Shown here piece after piece: positions 8,866 to 17,900 of a stretch of DNA of 52,353 nt. The notes below the pieces were generated by a model. It did no database searches. It saw only the letters and a list, made by a program, of their open reading frames with translations, and was not told the DNA's origin. The translations under genes and the position numbers were made by a program. The DNA comes from Novosphingobium sp. PhB57 (GTDB lineage: Bacteria > Pseudomonadota > Alphaproteobacteria > Sphingomonadales > Sphingomonadaceae): the NCBI RefSeq assembly GCF_004342985.1, contig NZ_SMBO01000016.1:1-52353 (forward strand). The letters are read 5' to 3'. Every line of letters begins with the position of its first letter. The stretch's first letter is position 1.

Positions 8866-9761
8866 GCCCCTGCTCCCTGATAAGGATGGTGCCTGATCCA
8901 GTGCCGGGCTATGTCGATACGACGCGCCACCCAAGCTTCTCCGCTGGACGTGACATGGTCGAGGAAACGCGCCAACCAGCGGGCGCGGCCGGGCTTTCCG
9001 GCTATGCGGCCGTGCAACCCTACCGACATCATTCGGCCGCCCTCCTCGCGCAATTGGTCGAACGTGTCGCGCATGTGGCGGAAGAACTGCTCGCCTTCGG
9101 TAAAGCCGTTAAGCGCAACGATCTTCATGTCGTTAACGTCGAGCGTGTAGGGAACGATGAGCTGCGGCCTACCATAACGGTTGTCCCAATAGGGCAAGTC
9201 GTCGGCGTAGGAATCAGCGTCATAGAGAAAGCCGGCCTCCTGCGCCACGATCTGCGCGGTGCGCGGCGAGGTGCGGCCCTGATACCAACCCAGGGGACGA
9301 CTGCCCGTCAGCTTTTCGTGAAGGCAGATGGCCTCCGCGATGTGCGCCCGCTCGGTGGCTTCCGGTACGGACTGGTAGTCGATCCAGCGCAGCCCGTGGC
9401 TGGCGATCTCCCAATCTGCATCAAGCATGGCGGCCACGGCCTGGGGATTCATCTCCATAGCCTTGGCAACCCCGAACACGGTAACGGGAAGCTCGCGCTC
9501 GAGGAAAAGCCGGTACAACCGCCAAAACCCGGTGCGGCTACCATATTCATACAGACTCTCCATTGCCATCGCCCGGTCCGGGTAGCTCGCCGCGCCAACC
9601 ATCTCGCTAAGGAAAGCTTCCGACCGTGCATCACCGTTGAGGACGCAGTTCTCGGCGCCCTCTTCGTAGTTGATGACAAATTGCACGGCTACACGCGCGC
9701 GGCCGGGCCAACGCGGATCCGGCGGAGTACGGCCATAGCCAACGAGGTCGCGAGGCTTCAT
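8862..9761 (-). CDS. puuE: Allantoinase PuuE
   Basis: PuuE hydrolyses allantoin to allantoate without a metal ion, although it has the polysaccharide-deacetylase (NodB) fold. Characteristic stretches are DLVGYGRTPPDPRWPG at the start, FVINYEEGAEN, ADWEIASHGLRWIDY and GWYQGRTSPRT. The ATG at 9761 overlaps the pucG stop (ATGA) and gives 299 aa, the normal length; an open frame extends 24 codons further upstream but would run into pucG. It is not an AllB-type amidohydrolase: the sequence has no HxH metal motif of that family. Confidence 0.93.
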   Translation of the reverse strand: MKPRDLVGYGRTPPDPRWPGRARVAVQFVINYEEGAENCVLNGDARSEAFLSEMVGAASYPDRAMAMESLYEYGSRTGFWRLYRLFLERELPVTVFGVAKAMEMNPQAVAAMLDADWEIASHGLRWIDYQSVPEATERAHIAEAICLHEKLTGSRPLGWYQGRTSPRTAQIVAQEAGFLYDADSYADDLPYWDNRYGRPQLIVPYTLDVNDMKIVALNGFTEGEQFFRHMRDTFDQLREEGGRMMSVGLHGRIAGKPGRARWLARFLDHVTSSGEAWVARRIDIARHWIRHHPYQGAGA

Positions 9762-11002
9762 GCGTCCCAAGCCCGCATGGCGGCGGGGACTGCTATGCCC
9801 GGCGGCAGGGAGTAGCCTTGCATGCCAAGGCAAGCCTCGAGCGCCGCCAGCGTAAGTAGCACCTTGTGCTTCATCGCATTGTATCCCATCGCTCCGATTC
9901 GCCAGATCCTGCCCTCAAGCGGGCCAAAGGCAGTGCCGATTTCGATCTCGAACTGCTCCCGCATGGCCAGGCGTACTGTCTCGCCGTCGACATCTTTCGG
10001 GACGAACACGCCGGTAACGTTGATCATGCGATGAGCATCCTCCCCGAAGATCTCGAGTCCCATCGCGCGAAGGCCTGCCGTCATCGCCCTCCCCGCGGCT
10101 TCATGGCGGGCATAACGCGCGGCCAGCCCCTCCTCCAGCACGATGCGCGCACACTCCCGCGCCGCATAGAGCATCGAGGTCGCCTCGGTGTGATGGTTAA
10201 GGCGCTTGTCCGACCAGTAGTCCATGACCATGGCGAGATCGAAGTAATTGGACACGATGCGCGGTCCTTGCCCGTCTGCAATGTCGGGGCGGCGAATGCC
10301 CTGCTCGAGATGACGGCGCCGGGTTATGTGTTCGGCGGCCGTGTCGGAAATGGTGATCGGTGCTGAGCCCGAGGGACCTCCCAGGCATTTCTGCAGACCG
10401 CCGCTCACCACGTCCACTTCCCAGCGATCGGCTGCCAGTTCCATCCCGCCGATGGTGGCGGTAGCATCGACGTAGCTGAGCGCGCCCGCTGCGCGGCATA
10501 ACGCGCCAAACCCATCCAACGGCTGGACCATGGTGGTCGAGGTATCGCCGTGGATCGTCGCGACCACTTTCGGCTGGCAGCGTGCAATGCCCGCCGCAAT
10601 GGCATCGAGAGATACGATCTCGCCCCAGGGAGCCTCGACGGTCTCGACGACCGCGCCGATACGAGCGAGGATCTCGCCAAGCAGCAGGCCGAAGCGACCA
10701 AAATTGACCACCAGAACCACGTCTCCCGGTGCTACGAGGCTGACCAATGCCGCCTCTATTCCCGCCCGGGCAGTGCCGTCGACAAGCATGGTCCAGCGGT
10801 TCGCGGTGCCGAATATCGGCCGGTACAGCGCCATGACCTGATTCATGTAACCAGTCATCTCCGGATCGAACTGTCCGAGAAGGTCGGCGCTCATTGCTCG
10901 CAGGACGCGTGGATGAGCGTTGATCGGGCCCGGCCCCATAAGCAGGCGCTGGGGCGGATCGATCTCTCCCAGCAACAGCATCGGATCAAGTTCGATCGGC
11001 AA
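9758..11002 (-). CDS. pucG: (S)-ureidoglycine-glyoxylate aminotransferase
   Basis: A class V PLP aminotransferase of 414 aa. The probable PLP lysine is K205 in SGGLQKCLGGPSG, with the cofactor-binding Asp D179 in YVDATATIGG and the N-terminal GPGPINAHPRVL motif. In the family it converts ureidoglycine and glyoxylate to oxalurate and glycine (PucG/HpxJ), which explains why oxalurate-handling genes are in the same operon. A TTG at 11002 has GGGAG at good distance and overlaps allC by 17 bases; an ATG at 10981 is the alternative. General alanine-glyoxylate aminotransferases look alike, but the context favours this substrate. Confidence 0.9.
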   Translation of the reverse strand: MPIELDPMLLLGEIDPPQRLLMGPGPINAHPRVLRAMSADLLGQFDPEMTGYMNQVMALYRPIFGTANRWTMLVDGTARAGIEAALVSLVAPGDVVLVVNFGRFGLLLGEILARIGAVVETVEAPWGEIVSLDAIAAGIARCQPKVVATIHGDTSTTMVQPLDGFGALCRAAGALSYVDATATIGGMELAADRWEVDVVSGGLQKCLGGPSGSAPITISDTAAEHITRRRHLEQGIRRPDIADGQGPRIVSNYFDLAMVMDYWSDKRLNHHTEATSMLYAARECARIVLEEGLAARYARHEAAGRAMTAGLRAMGLEIFGEDAHRMINVTGVFVPKDVDGETVRLAMREQFEIEIGTAFGPLEGRIWRIGAMGYNAMKHKVLLTLAALEACLGMQGYSLPPGIAVPAAMRAWDA

Positions 11003-12290
11003 GCGATTCTCCCAAAACTTTCCGGTTCAGTCGCTCAATGAAGCCAAGCATGACCTCAAGCGCAACGTCGGCATCACCAGGCTCGACATGCTCGGCCGGA
11101 TTGTGACTGACGCCATCCTTGCAGCGAATGAACAGCATGGCAGCAGGGCACAGTGCGGACATGACCATTGCATCATGCCCCGCTCCTGAAACAAGGCGCC
11201 GGAGCGGCTGCCCAGCCTCGGCCATGGCGCTCTCCAGCAATTGCATGAGGGCGGCATCGCAGGGGCTGGCAGGCAGATCGTGAACAAGCGCAAGATCGAG
11301 AACCAGGCCTCGCTGCGAGGCAAGTAGCTCCAGTTTTTCCTCAATTGCCTTGGCAGCGCGGTCACGCCGTGCCGCCTCGCCGGCACGTATATCGATCGAA
11401 AAGCGCACTTCGCCTGCTATCACGTTGGCAGCTCCGGGAGCCGCTTCAAACTTGCCAACAGTGGCCACGAGATCCGACGCGTCTCTCCTCGCTACTTGCT
11501 CGACGGCTAGCACCATCTCGGCGGCACCTGCCAACGCGTCCCGGCGTAGCGGCATGGAGGAGGTGCCGGCGTGGCCTGCCGCGCCTCGCAGCGTAACCGC
11601 ATAGCGCAGCTGCGCGGCGATGCCGGTGACGATACCCAGCGCCAGGCCTTCGGCTTCGAGGACAGGGCCCTGTTCGATATGGGCCTCAAGATAGCCGACG
11701 ATGTCACCGGGCGAGCGTCGCGCGGCCTCGAAGGTTTTCAGATCAAGCCTGCGAGTAGGCGTGCTGGCGGTAACCACGTCGTAATCGGTTTTGAACGAGG
11801 CAAGCGCGGCGGCCAGCGAAACGCCATCGGCATCGGCTATCCGGGCAAGGTCGCCGTCCAGCGTCCCTGCCACTGCCCTGCTCGTCAACATGGCGGCGGG
11901 AAAACGCGAGCCTTCCTCGTCCCCGAAACCATAGACTTCTATGGCAAAAGGCAAGCGGCGCTGCTGATCGTTCAGCGCGGCCACGCATTCGATACCCAAC
12001 AGCACCCCCAACGGCCCATCATAGCGTCCGCCGTCGCGGACAGAATCGAGATGGCTGCCGATCACCAGCGCCGGCGCTCCAGGGTTCTGGCCTTCATAGC
12101 GGCCCAGGAGGTTCGCCGCAGGATCGAGGTCCACATGCATTCCCGCCTCCACCATCCAGGCACCGACGAGGTCCAAAGTGGTATGATGGGCAGGCGTCAG
12201 ATAGCCCCGGTACAGGCCATGCTCAAACTCGCTATAGGGCGCGCGTCCAAGGACGTCGCAGCGGGCCGCCGCGCGGGCTCCGCCTACCAT
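10986..12290 (-). CDS. allC: Allantoate amidohydrolase (M20 family)
   Basis: This zinc- or manganese-dependent peptidase-like enzyme removes one ureido group from allantoate, giving ureidoglycine, ammonia and CO2. Metal and catalytic residues are visible: H80 and D82 in GSHLDS, D91 in RYDGPLG, the E125/E126 pair in FGDEEGSRFP, the His in AHIEQGPVLE, and the C-terminal VSHNPAEHVEP. The M20 dimerisation domain is in the middle. The ATG overlaps the last 7 bases of hpxW. A ureidoglycolate or N-carbamoyl amino acid hydrolase would look similar, but neighbours puuE and pucG fix the role. Confidence 0.9.
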   Translation of the reverse strand: MVGGARAAARCDVLGRAPYSEFEHGLYRGYLTPAHHTTLDLVGAWMVEAGMHVDLDPAANLLGRYEGQNPGAPALVIGSHLDSVRDGGRYDGPLGVLLGIECVAALNDQQRRLPFAIEVYGFGDEEGSRFPAAMLTSRAVAGTLDGDLARIADADGVSLAAALASFKTDYDVVTASTPTRRLDLKTFEAARRSPGDIVGYLEAHIEQGPVLEAEGLALGIVTGIAAQLRYAVTLRGAAGHAGTSSMPLRRDALAGAAEMVLAVEQVARRDASDLVATVGKFEAAPGAANVIAGEVRFSIDIRAGEAARRDRAAKAIEEKLELLASQRGLVLDLALVHDLPASPCDAALMQLLESAMAEAGQPLRRLVSGAGHDAMVMSALCPAAMLFIRCKDGVSHNPAEHVEPGDADVALEVMLGFIERLNRKVLGESLADRT

Positions 12291-13864
12291 GCCGCCACCG
12301 CGCCATCGCTGCGCGGATCGCTGGCGCCTTCGAAAGTACCGTCCGTCAGGCGCACGACGGCGCCGGCATGGCCCATCATCTGAGTAAGCGGGCCGACGCG
12401 CTGAAGATCGTGCCCGGCCTCGGCAAGTTCAGCATAAAGCGCCTCGCTAAAGCCTTCCTCCAGCTTGAGGGAAGTCGTGACTTCACCCCATGTGCGACCG
12501 AGCAACCAGCGCGGGGCGCTGATTGCCTGCTGAAGATCGACGTCAAAGCGGGCATAGCGGCTGAACAGCGCGGCCTGCGTCTGCGGCTGGCCCTCGCCGC
12601 CCATGGTGCCATAGGCCATTACTCGCCCGTCGTCGAAGGCGGCCAGCGCCGGATTGAGCGTGTGGAAAGGTTTGCGGCCAGGTTTCAATGCATTCCAGCC
12701 ACTTCTGGCAAGCCGGAACGAACTTCCCCGATTCTGTATGATTATCCCGGTCTGCGGAAGGACGAGCCCGGAGCCGAATTCGAAATAAGTCGACTGTATG
12801 GCAGAGACCACCCGGCCTTCACTGTCAGCCGCTCCGAACCAGCACGTATCGCCCCATTGCGGCGGTTGGGGCCAAGGCAACGCCTTGTCAGGCTCGATTC
12901 GCGCCGCAAGCGCATCGACAGCGTCCGGATCTCTCAGCAAGCCCTGGAAGTCGAACCGCGTGTGGCCCGGATCACCCACATGCAGGTCTCGCAGCAGGAA
13001 TGCCTGCTTTGTCGCCTCGACGAGACCGTGGACGTGCGCGAAACCATCCGGCGCATCGACGCCGAGGCGGTCAAACAATGCCAAGATTAGGAGAGAGGCG
13101 AAACCCTGTGTTGGTGGCGCGGTGTTGAAGAGGCGTGCGCCCTTTATCCTGGCTGTAAGCGGTTGGGGACGGGTCGCCTCGTGAGCGGCGAGGTCCGAAG
13201 CTGAAATCGGACTGCCAAGCGCGGCAAGGTCCTCAGCTATGCGTGCAGCAAGGCCGCCCCGGTAAAAGCTGTCGAGCCCGTCCGCTGCAAGCGTTCTGAA
13301 TGTCTGGGCAAGCGCCAGATTGCACAGAATGTCTCCTTTGGCCAATGGACGGCCGCTGGGCTCGAAAACGGACCTGTAGGCCCCCGGCTGAAGGCGTAGC
13401 TCATAGCCCTTGCCAGCGGCGATGGCTGCGCCCCCTGCGGTGACGGGCACTCCTTTTTCGGCATAGTGGATCGCACTAAGCAGCAGCCGTTCAAGCGAGA
13501 GTTTTCCGCCTCCTGTGCCGAGGGCTGCGGCCCAGGCCGAGATCGTCCCTGGCACTGTGTTCGCCGCCAGAGGCCCGCGCGCAGGCACTGCTTCGAGCCC
13601 ATCGTAGAGCGCCAGGTCGGCACGTGCGGCAGCGCCTCCGCAGCCATGAACAGCGTGAACATGACCATCGGGCTCACGTATCAGCCAGAAACCGTCTCCC
13701 CCGATCGCTGTCATGTGCGGATAGACCACGGAAAGGACTGCGGCGGTAGCAACGCTGGCTTCCACCGCGTTGCCCCCGTCGCGCAGGACTGAAACCCCAG
13801 CCTCGGCCGCCAGGTGATGCGGCGCCGTCACTATACCGTGAGAGGCCTTTGTGGCCGCGGTCAT
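12284..13864 (-). CDS. hpxW: Oxamate amidohydrolase HpxW (gamma-glutamyltransferase family)
   Basis: An Ntn-hydrolase precursor related to gamma-glutamyltransferase that in hpx clusters hydrolyses oxamate to oxalate and ammonia. The autocleavage site is expected before the Thr of GDTCWFGAADSEG, which would become the N-terminal nucleophile of the small chain; the large chain begins with SHGIVTAPHHLAAEAG. No signal peptide is present, unlike periplasmic GGTs, so it is cytoplasmic. The start is uncertain: ATG 13864 is preferred, with ATG 13888 overlapping hpxY as alternative. The family assignment is firm; the oxamate substrate follows from its partners. Confidence 0.87.
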   Translation of the reverse strand: MTAATKASHGIVTAPHHLAAEAGVSVLRDGGNAVEASVATAAVLSVVYPHMTAIGGDGFWLIREPDGHVHAVHGCGGAAARADLALYDGLEAVPARGPLAANTVPGTISAWAAALGTGGGKLSLERLLLSAIHYAEKGVPVTAGGAAIAAGKGYELRLQPGAYRSVFEPSGRPLAKGDILCNLALAQTFRTLAADGLDSFYRGGLAARIAEDLAALGSPISASDLAAHEATRPQPLTARIKGARLFNTAPPTQGFASLLILALFDRLGVDAPDGFAHVHGLVEATKQAFLLRDLHVGDPGHTRFDFQGLLRDPDAVDALAARIEPDKALPWPQPPQWGDTCWFGAADSEGRVVSAIQSTYFEFGSGLVLPQTGIIIQNRGSSFRLARSGWNALKPGRKPFHTLNPALAAFDDGRVMAYGTMGGEGQPQTQAALFSRYARFDVDLQQAISAPRWLLGRTWGEVTTSLKLEEGFSEALYAELAEAGHDLQRVGPLTQMMGHAGAVVRLTDGTFEGASDPRSDGAVAAW

Positions 13865-13872
13865 GCAACGGT

Positions 13873-15237
13873 TCACGCCGCCGTCCATTGCATATCGAAC
13901 CACGCTGGCATAGCCGCGGCGGATGGCACCACGAAGCCGGTAATGCCGTCGTCCTCAAGCTTCGCCGCAAAATGCATTAAGTCGGGCTCGCCGCCGGGCT
14001 TGCCGATCAATTGCAATCCGATCGGTAACCTTCCTTCTCGGCGCAGCGGAACCGACAGCGAAGGTAACCCAGCAAAGGTGATCGGCTGAGTATGGATCCC
14101 GAGGTCAGCGCGGGCGGGTGAAAGTGCGCCGTCGATCAGAATCCGCGGGTCTTCGATCAAAGGCGCCGTGCAAGGCGTGGTCGGCGCGAGCAGTACGTCG
14201 AAATCGGCCATTACCTTTTGGAGTTCGCGCAGGAACGACCGCCTGAACCTGGACGCCTCTTCGTAGATACCACGAGGCAACAATACTCCGGCGAGAAGAC
14301 GATCCCGCGTCGCCGGATCAAACGCCATGGCCTGTTCCGACAGAGCATCGCGATGTTGGCTCCCCCCCTCGAAGGCCGTCATGAGAAACGCAGCAGAACG
14401 CGCACGGCCGACATCCGGGAACTCGACCAACGGCGTGCCGCCTGCGATGACGTCAATCGCCGCAAGCTGCTCGGGATCGGCGTTCTCGCGAAACCGTCCT
14501 CCAAGGCGCGCTACTCTTAGCGGGCGGCCGCAGGGCGCGGCGTCTCTGCTCGAAAGAACTTCCCATACCAGCGCCATATCGCCCGCGCTGACGGTGAAGG
14601 GCCCGACATCATCGAAACTCTTTGCAAATGGAAAGACGCCTGTCAGCGGCAAACCTTCATGGGAGGGCTTCAGACCGTAAATACCCGTGAGGCTGGCGGG
14701 AACGCGCACCGAGCCATTTGTGTCCGACCCGAGCGAAAATGGCAGCATGCCACCGGCAACCGCTGCCGCAGACCCGCCTGACGAACCACCTGCCAACCGG
14801 CTCTGATCGTGTGGGTTGCGAGTGGTGCCGTGGCGCGCATTGATCGTCGCGAAGCCGTAGGCAAACTCGTCCATGTTGAGCGTCGCAACCAGGATCGCAC
14901 CGGCGTTGCGCAGCCGGGCGATGGCCTCGGCATCGGCTTTGGCCGGCGGCGCTTCCGCATAGATTGTAGAACCTGCGGTGGTCGGCAAACCTGCAATGTC
15001 AAACAGATCCTTGACGCCATATGGCACACCCGCCAGAGGCCCCGGATCCGCGCCAGCTGCCACTAATGCGTCCACAGCCCGCGCTTCGGCTCGGGCGCGT
15101 TCGGGCAAAAGGCGAGTTATTGCATGGAGAGAATCACGTGATGGATCCGGCAACGCGGCAAGGCATTTCTCCAACAGGTCGATAGCGGAAATACGCCTGG
15201 AAAGAACGGCAGAAGCGATGTCGCGGACCGGGCTCAA
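13873..15237 (-). CDS. hpxY: Oxalurate amidase HpxY (AtzE-type amidase)
   Basis: An amidase-signature enzyme of 454 aa. The Ser-cisSer-Lys triad is complete: K76 in GVPYGVKD, S152 in AGGSSGGSAAA and S176 in GSDTNGSVR. AtzE-like members pair with a small helical subunit; here that partner is hpxX, which overlaps the TTG start of hpxY (TTGA). The likely reaction is removal of the carbamoyl group of oxalurate to leave oxamate, inferred from the hpx arrangement. A glutamyl-tRNA amidotransferase subunit A is unlikely because no gatB/gatC is nearby and the gene lies in a purine operon. Confidence 0.85.
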   Translation of the reverse strand: MSPVRDIASAVLSRRISAIDLLEKCLAALPDPSRDSLHAITRLLPERARAEARAVDALVAAGADPGPLAGVPYGVKDLFDIAGLPTTAGSTIYAEAPPAKADAEAIARLRNAGAILVATLNMDEFAYGFATINARHGTTRNPHDQSRLAGGSSGGSAAAVAGGMLPFSLGSDTNGSVRVPASLTGIYGLKPSHEGLPLTGVFPFAKSFDDVGPFTVSAGDMALVWEVLSSRDAAPCGRPLRVARLGGRFRENADPEQLAAIDVIAGGTPLVEFPDVGRARSAAFLMTAFEGGSQHRDALSEQAMAFDPATRDRLLAGVLLPRGIYEEASRFRRSFLRELQKVMADFDVLLAPTTPCTAPLIEDPRILIDGALSPARADLGIHTQPITFAGLPSLSVPLRREGRLPIGLQLIGKPGGEPDLMHFAAKLEDDGITGFVVPSAAAMPAWFDMQWTAA

Positions 15238-15452
15238 TGCCGGTTCTTTCCGGAAATCCCCCGCATCGTCGAAACGTGCCTGGAGATAATTTCAAGATTA
15301 TCCTTCAATCCGGCATGGCACCTTTCCGGAACTGTAAGGCCCTGTGCGCTCGCCGCTTCTGCAATCTGCTCATCTGTCAGAGGAAGCTGGGCTAAATCTG
15401 TTTGGTTCTTGTAGTCAGGTATCGTGCTTACCCCTGCCTGGCCGGCAATCAA
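15234..15452 (-). CDS. hpxX: HpxX/AtzG-like small amidase subunit
   Basis: First gene of the purine operon. The 72-aa helical protein (LPLTDEQIAEAASAQGLTVPE) fits the DUF4089/AtzG-like family that stabilises AtzE-type amidases. It overlaps hpxY by four bases, as expected for subunits of one complex. A stop codon lies shortly upstream and the only candidate start giving full length is TTG at 15452, without a clear ribosome-binding site; the true start could be a little further in. A possible -10 element (TATGAT on the minus strand, 15515-15520) lies about 65 bases upstream, with a weak -35. Confidence 0.72.
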   Translation of the reverse strand: MIAGQAGVSTIPDYKNQTDLAQLPLTDEQIAEAASAQGLTVPERCHAGLKDNLEIISRHVSTMRGISGKNRH

Positions 15453-16160
15453 GGCGGCGAATTGGCGACCTTGGATCGCTCCACGACCTTAGGCGCACTC
15501 CCGACCGGGTCTATATCATATTGGCACACGCCCCGTTCGAGAAATGCGGGCGGCTGTCTCTCGAAGCCTCTTGGCGGCATCGAGCTGCACCATTCGGGGT
15601 TCATTTTGCGAAGATCACAGACCGGTCAATCCCAACCGGGGTCGTAACTCTTCTGAATCCGAGACAATGTCTGACCGCAGCCTCACAGCTCCTGAAGAGA
15701 TCAAGGCTGGCGTTGTCAGGATGCCGAACATCATTAGCGCTGGCGCGAGCCTCGGCAGATTTTTAGTCACACCGTTAAGGTGAAAATTAAATACCCCGAC
15801 TCCAAGCAAATCACCCGCAGTCGCAGCCAAACAAAACCGATGCTAAGGCAGGAGCTTCTGCTGCACGCTGCAAAGGAACTCGGCTGGTTCACGTCACGGT
15901 GTGAACCTTAGCAGCCGTCTTCCCGCAGGAGTTATAGCTCCGCCGATGCGCGAAGCCGAGCAGGAGGCATTATGCCTGATTTTGTTCGGCCCCCTGCCCT
16001 TCCCTGCCTTGCTACCCGGCTCGATTGTCATTCACGAAACAGAGAAACGGGCGCTGTTCGGCCGCATCGGCGTATGCGACCAGCAGCCGTCCTGTTTCCA
16101 AGGCCGTTAGAAGAAGTCATGCGCATTTCAGACAGCAGTGGACAAGCAGCGGCGGTCGCG
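15453..16160. other. Intergenic, promoter region of the purine operon
   Basis: About 700 bases between hpxX and the end of ndh. It must contain the operon promoter, possibly with TATGAT at 15515-15520 on the minus strand. Short open frames occur but none has a good ribosome-binding site or recognisable product. No regulator or purine permease gene is present. Confidence 0.45.
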
Positions 16161-17477
16161 TCAATGCAGTTTCAGGCGCGGCCGGACGATGCGGTTGACA
16201 TGACCTACGACGATCAGTGCCGCGCCCTTAATCCAGCCGTGAATTGCAATCAGGTGCATGCGATACAGCGACATGTAGAGGAACCTGGCCAGCCGGCCTT
16301 CGACGGCCAACTTTCCGCCGACCAGATTGCCCATCAGCGATCCCACCGTCGAGAAGCGGCTGAGTGACACCAAGGATCCGTGATCCTTATAAACGAACGG
16401 AACCGTCGCGTTGCCGGTCATAAGGCGGCCCAGATTGCGGAACACTACGTCGGCCATCTGGTGCGCGGCCTGCGCGCGCGGAGGCACAGGACGTTCCTGG
16501 CCCGCCAACACGCAGAATGCACAGTCACCGATAGCGAAGACACGTTCATCTTTAGTTGATTGCAAGCTGGGACGTACCACGACCTGGCCCGAACGAGCCA
16601 ATTCTAATCCATCCAGTCCACCGGCGATGGGTGCGGCCTTAACGCCGGCCGCCCAGACCTGGAGATCCGCAGCGATCACCTCGCCGCCGCGCGTCACCAT
16701 ACCTTCGGCTGTAGAAGCAATAATTTGGGTATCGGTGAGCACGCGCACGCCCAACGCCTCCAGTTCGTGATGGGCAGCGGCCGCAAGCCGTTCGGGCAGG
16801 GCCGGCAGGATGCGCGGCCCGGCTTCGATAAGCGTCACTTCGAGGCGGCTGCCGTCGAACACTTCAAGCCCATAGAAGCCCAGCGCATCTGCCGCGTTGA
16901 ACAGTTCGGCCGCCAGTTCCACGCCGGTAGCCCCGCCGCCCACGATCGCAATCCGAACTCGCGCGTTGCTTGCCGGATTAGCAGTCATCTCGCGCGATAC
17001 GCGCAAACACTGGTCGAGCAGCCGATCGCGGAACCGGTCTGCTTGCTTGTGGCTGTCCAGGAAGGTGCAGTTCGCTGCGACACCCGGAGTGCCAAAATCA
17101 TTAGTAACCGATCCGTAGGCCAGCACCAGATAGTCGTAGCGAATGGTGTGGGCGGCAACCACTTCCCTGCCGGTGTCGTCGTTGACCGGGGCCAGATGGA
17201 CTTGGCGCGCCGCGCGATCGATTGAGGAGAGCGTCCCGTAGAAGTAGCGATAGCCCCAGCGATGGCAGTGGCTGCGATAGCCTACCTCGTCCATGTTGGC
17301 ATCGAGCGACCCCGTTGCAACTTCATGGAGCAGCGGTTTCCAGATATGCGTGCGGTTGCGATCGATCAGGATGATGTCGTGGTGCTTACGCCCGTAGCGC
17401 CTTCCCAGCTTGGCGGCGAGTTCGAGCCCCGCCGCGCCCCCTCCGACGATCACGATCTGCGTCTTGCCGATCTTCAT
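16161..17477 (-). CDS. ndh: Type II NADH:quinone oxidoreductase-like flavoprotein
   Basis: A 438-aa two-dinucleotide-domain flavoprotein. FAD binds at IVIVGGGAAGLELAAKLG near the N-terminus and NADH at IAIVGGGATGVELAAEL near residue 170; a third motif, ERVFAIGDCAF, is typical of the family. The C-terminal region has hydrophobic and amphipathic helices (FLYMSLYRMHLIAIHGW) that attach such enzymes to the inner membrane. It passes electrons from NADH to quinone without pumping protons. The ATG has GGAG upstream. A strong terminator lies only 34 bases before it (17512-17543), which is odd for a gene's leader. Confidence 0.88.
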   Translation of the reverse strand: MKIGKTQIVIVGGGAAGLELAAKLGRRYGRKHHDIILIDRNRTHIWKPLLHEVATGSLDANMDEVGYRSHCHRWGYRYFYGTLSSIDRAARQVHLAPVNDDTGREVVAAHTIRYDYLVLAYGSVTNDFGTPGVAANCTFLDSHKQADRFRDRLLDQCLRVSREMTANPASNARVRIAIVGGGATGVELAAELFNAADALGFYGLEVFDGSRLEVTLIEAGPRILPALPERLAAAAHHELEALGVRVLTDTQIIASTAEGMVTRGGEVIAADLQVWAAGVKAAPIAGGLDGLELARSGQVVVRPSLQSTKDERVFAIGDCAFCVLAGQERPVPPRAQAAHQMADVVFRNLGRLMTGNATVPFVYKDHGSLVSLSRFSTVGSLMGNLVGGKLAVEGRLARFLYMSLYRMHLIAIHGWIKGAALIVVGHVNRIVRPRLKLH

Positions 17478-17511
17478 TATCTACTCCGGGAAATTGAGGC
17501 GCTGTTTTATC

Positions 17512-17543
17512 AAAAAGAAAAGCCGGCCACTTGGGCCGGCTTT
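17512..17543 (-). terminator. Rho-independent terminator upstream of ndh
   Basis: A perfect 10-bp stem (AAAGCCGGCC / GGCCGGCTTT) with a 5-base loop, followed on the minus strand by TTTCTTTTTG. Orientation is the same as ndh and it ends only 34 bases before the ndh start codon, so it is either the 3' end of a small RNA or an attenuator for ndh. Confidence 0.8.
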
Positions 17544-17590
17544 GAAAAGTTTGGGAGAGGATGCCTGAAAGGCGCTTCGATGTTCCGTCA
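17512..17590 (-). ncRNA. Candidate small RNA or ndh leader
   Basis: Between a promoter-like TTGCAC (17609-17614) and the terminator at 17512-17543 the minus strand could give a transcript of about 80 bases. It would contain a short hairpin GCCT-TTC-AGGC, then a single-stranded pyrimidine-rich CCTCTCCC, then the terminator. Exposed CCUCUCC resembles anti-Shine-Dalgarno loops of alphaproteobacterial small RNAs. The -10 region is weak. No protein can be read here. Confidence 0.4.
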
Positions 17591-17592
17591 TG

Positions 17593-17603
17593 CTGCAACG
17601 CAG
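17593..17603. promoter_or_regulatory. PhaR-like palindrome CTGC-N3-GCAG
   Basis: The perfect palindrome CTGCAACGCAG matches the CTGC-N3-GCAG form described for PhaR, the repressor of phasin genes that senses polyhydroxybutyrate. It lies just after a TTGCAC element on the minus strand, where a repressor would block transcription into the candidate small RNA and ndh. No phasin gene is adjacent. Confidence 0.4.
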
Positions 17604-17900
17604 CACAAGTGCAAATTTAGCGCTGAGCGATGAAAATAACGCAAGCCATCGTCCTGGTCTTATCATCGGGCGCCGTGAGCGATCCCGCACCATCCGTAAA
17701 AAGCATCTGGCTGCCGCTGCACAAGTTAAGGCGTTGAAATCGATTTGCGTGACGTCAACCCAAACGCACAATTTTCTCGACACTTAAATTCGCCGCTTCT
17801 CTCCTGCTACAACTCAGGGGTTTTCATCCCGTTGCACCTACCAGACCACTGACGGAACCGCCTGAGATATACCAGGCCTGGCTCCGAAGCTGGCAAATAC
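17604..17900. other. Intergenic
   Basis: Apart from the promoter-like TTGCAC at 17609-17614, about 290 bases between the PhaR-like site and the end of the sensor kinase gene contain nothing I can identify. Confidence 0.4.
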
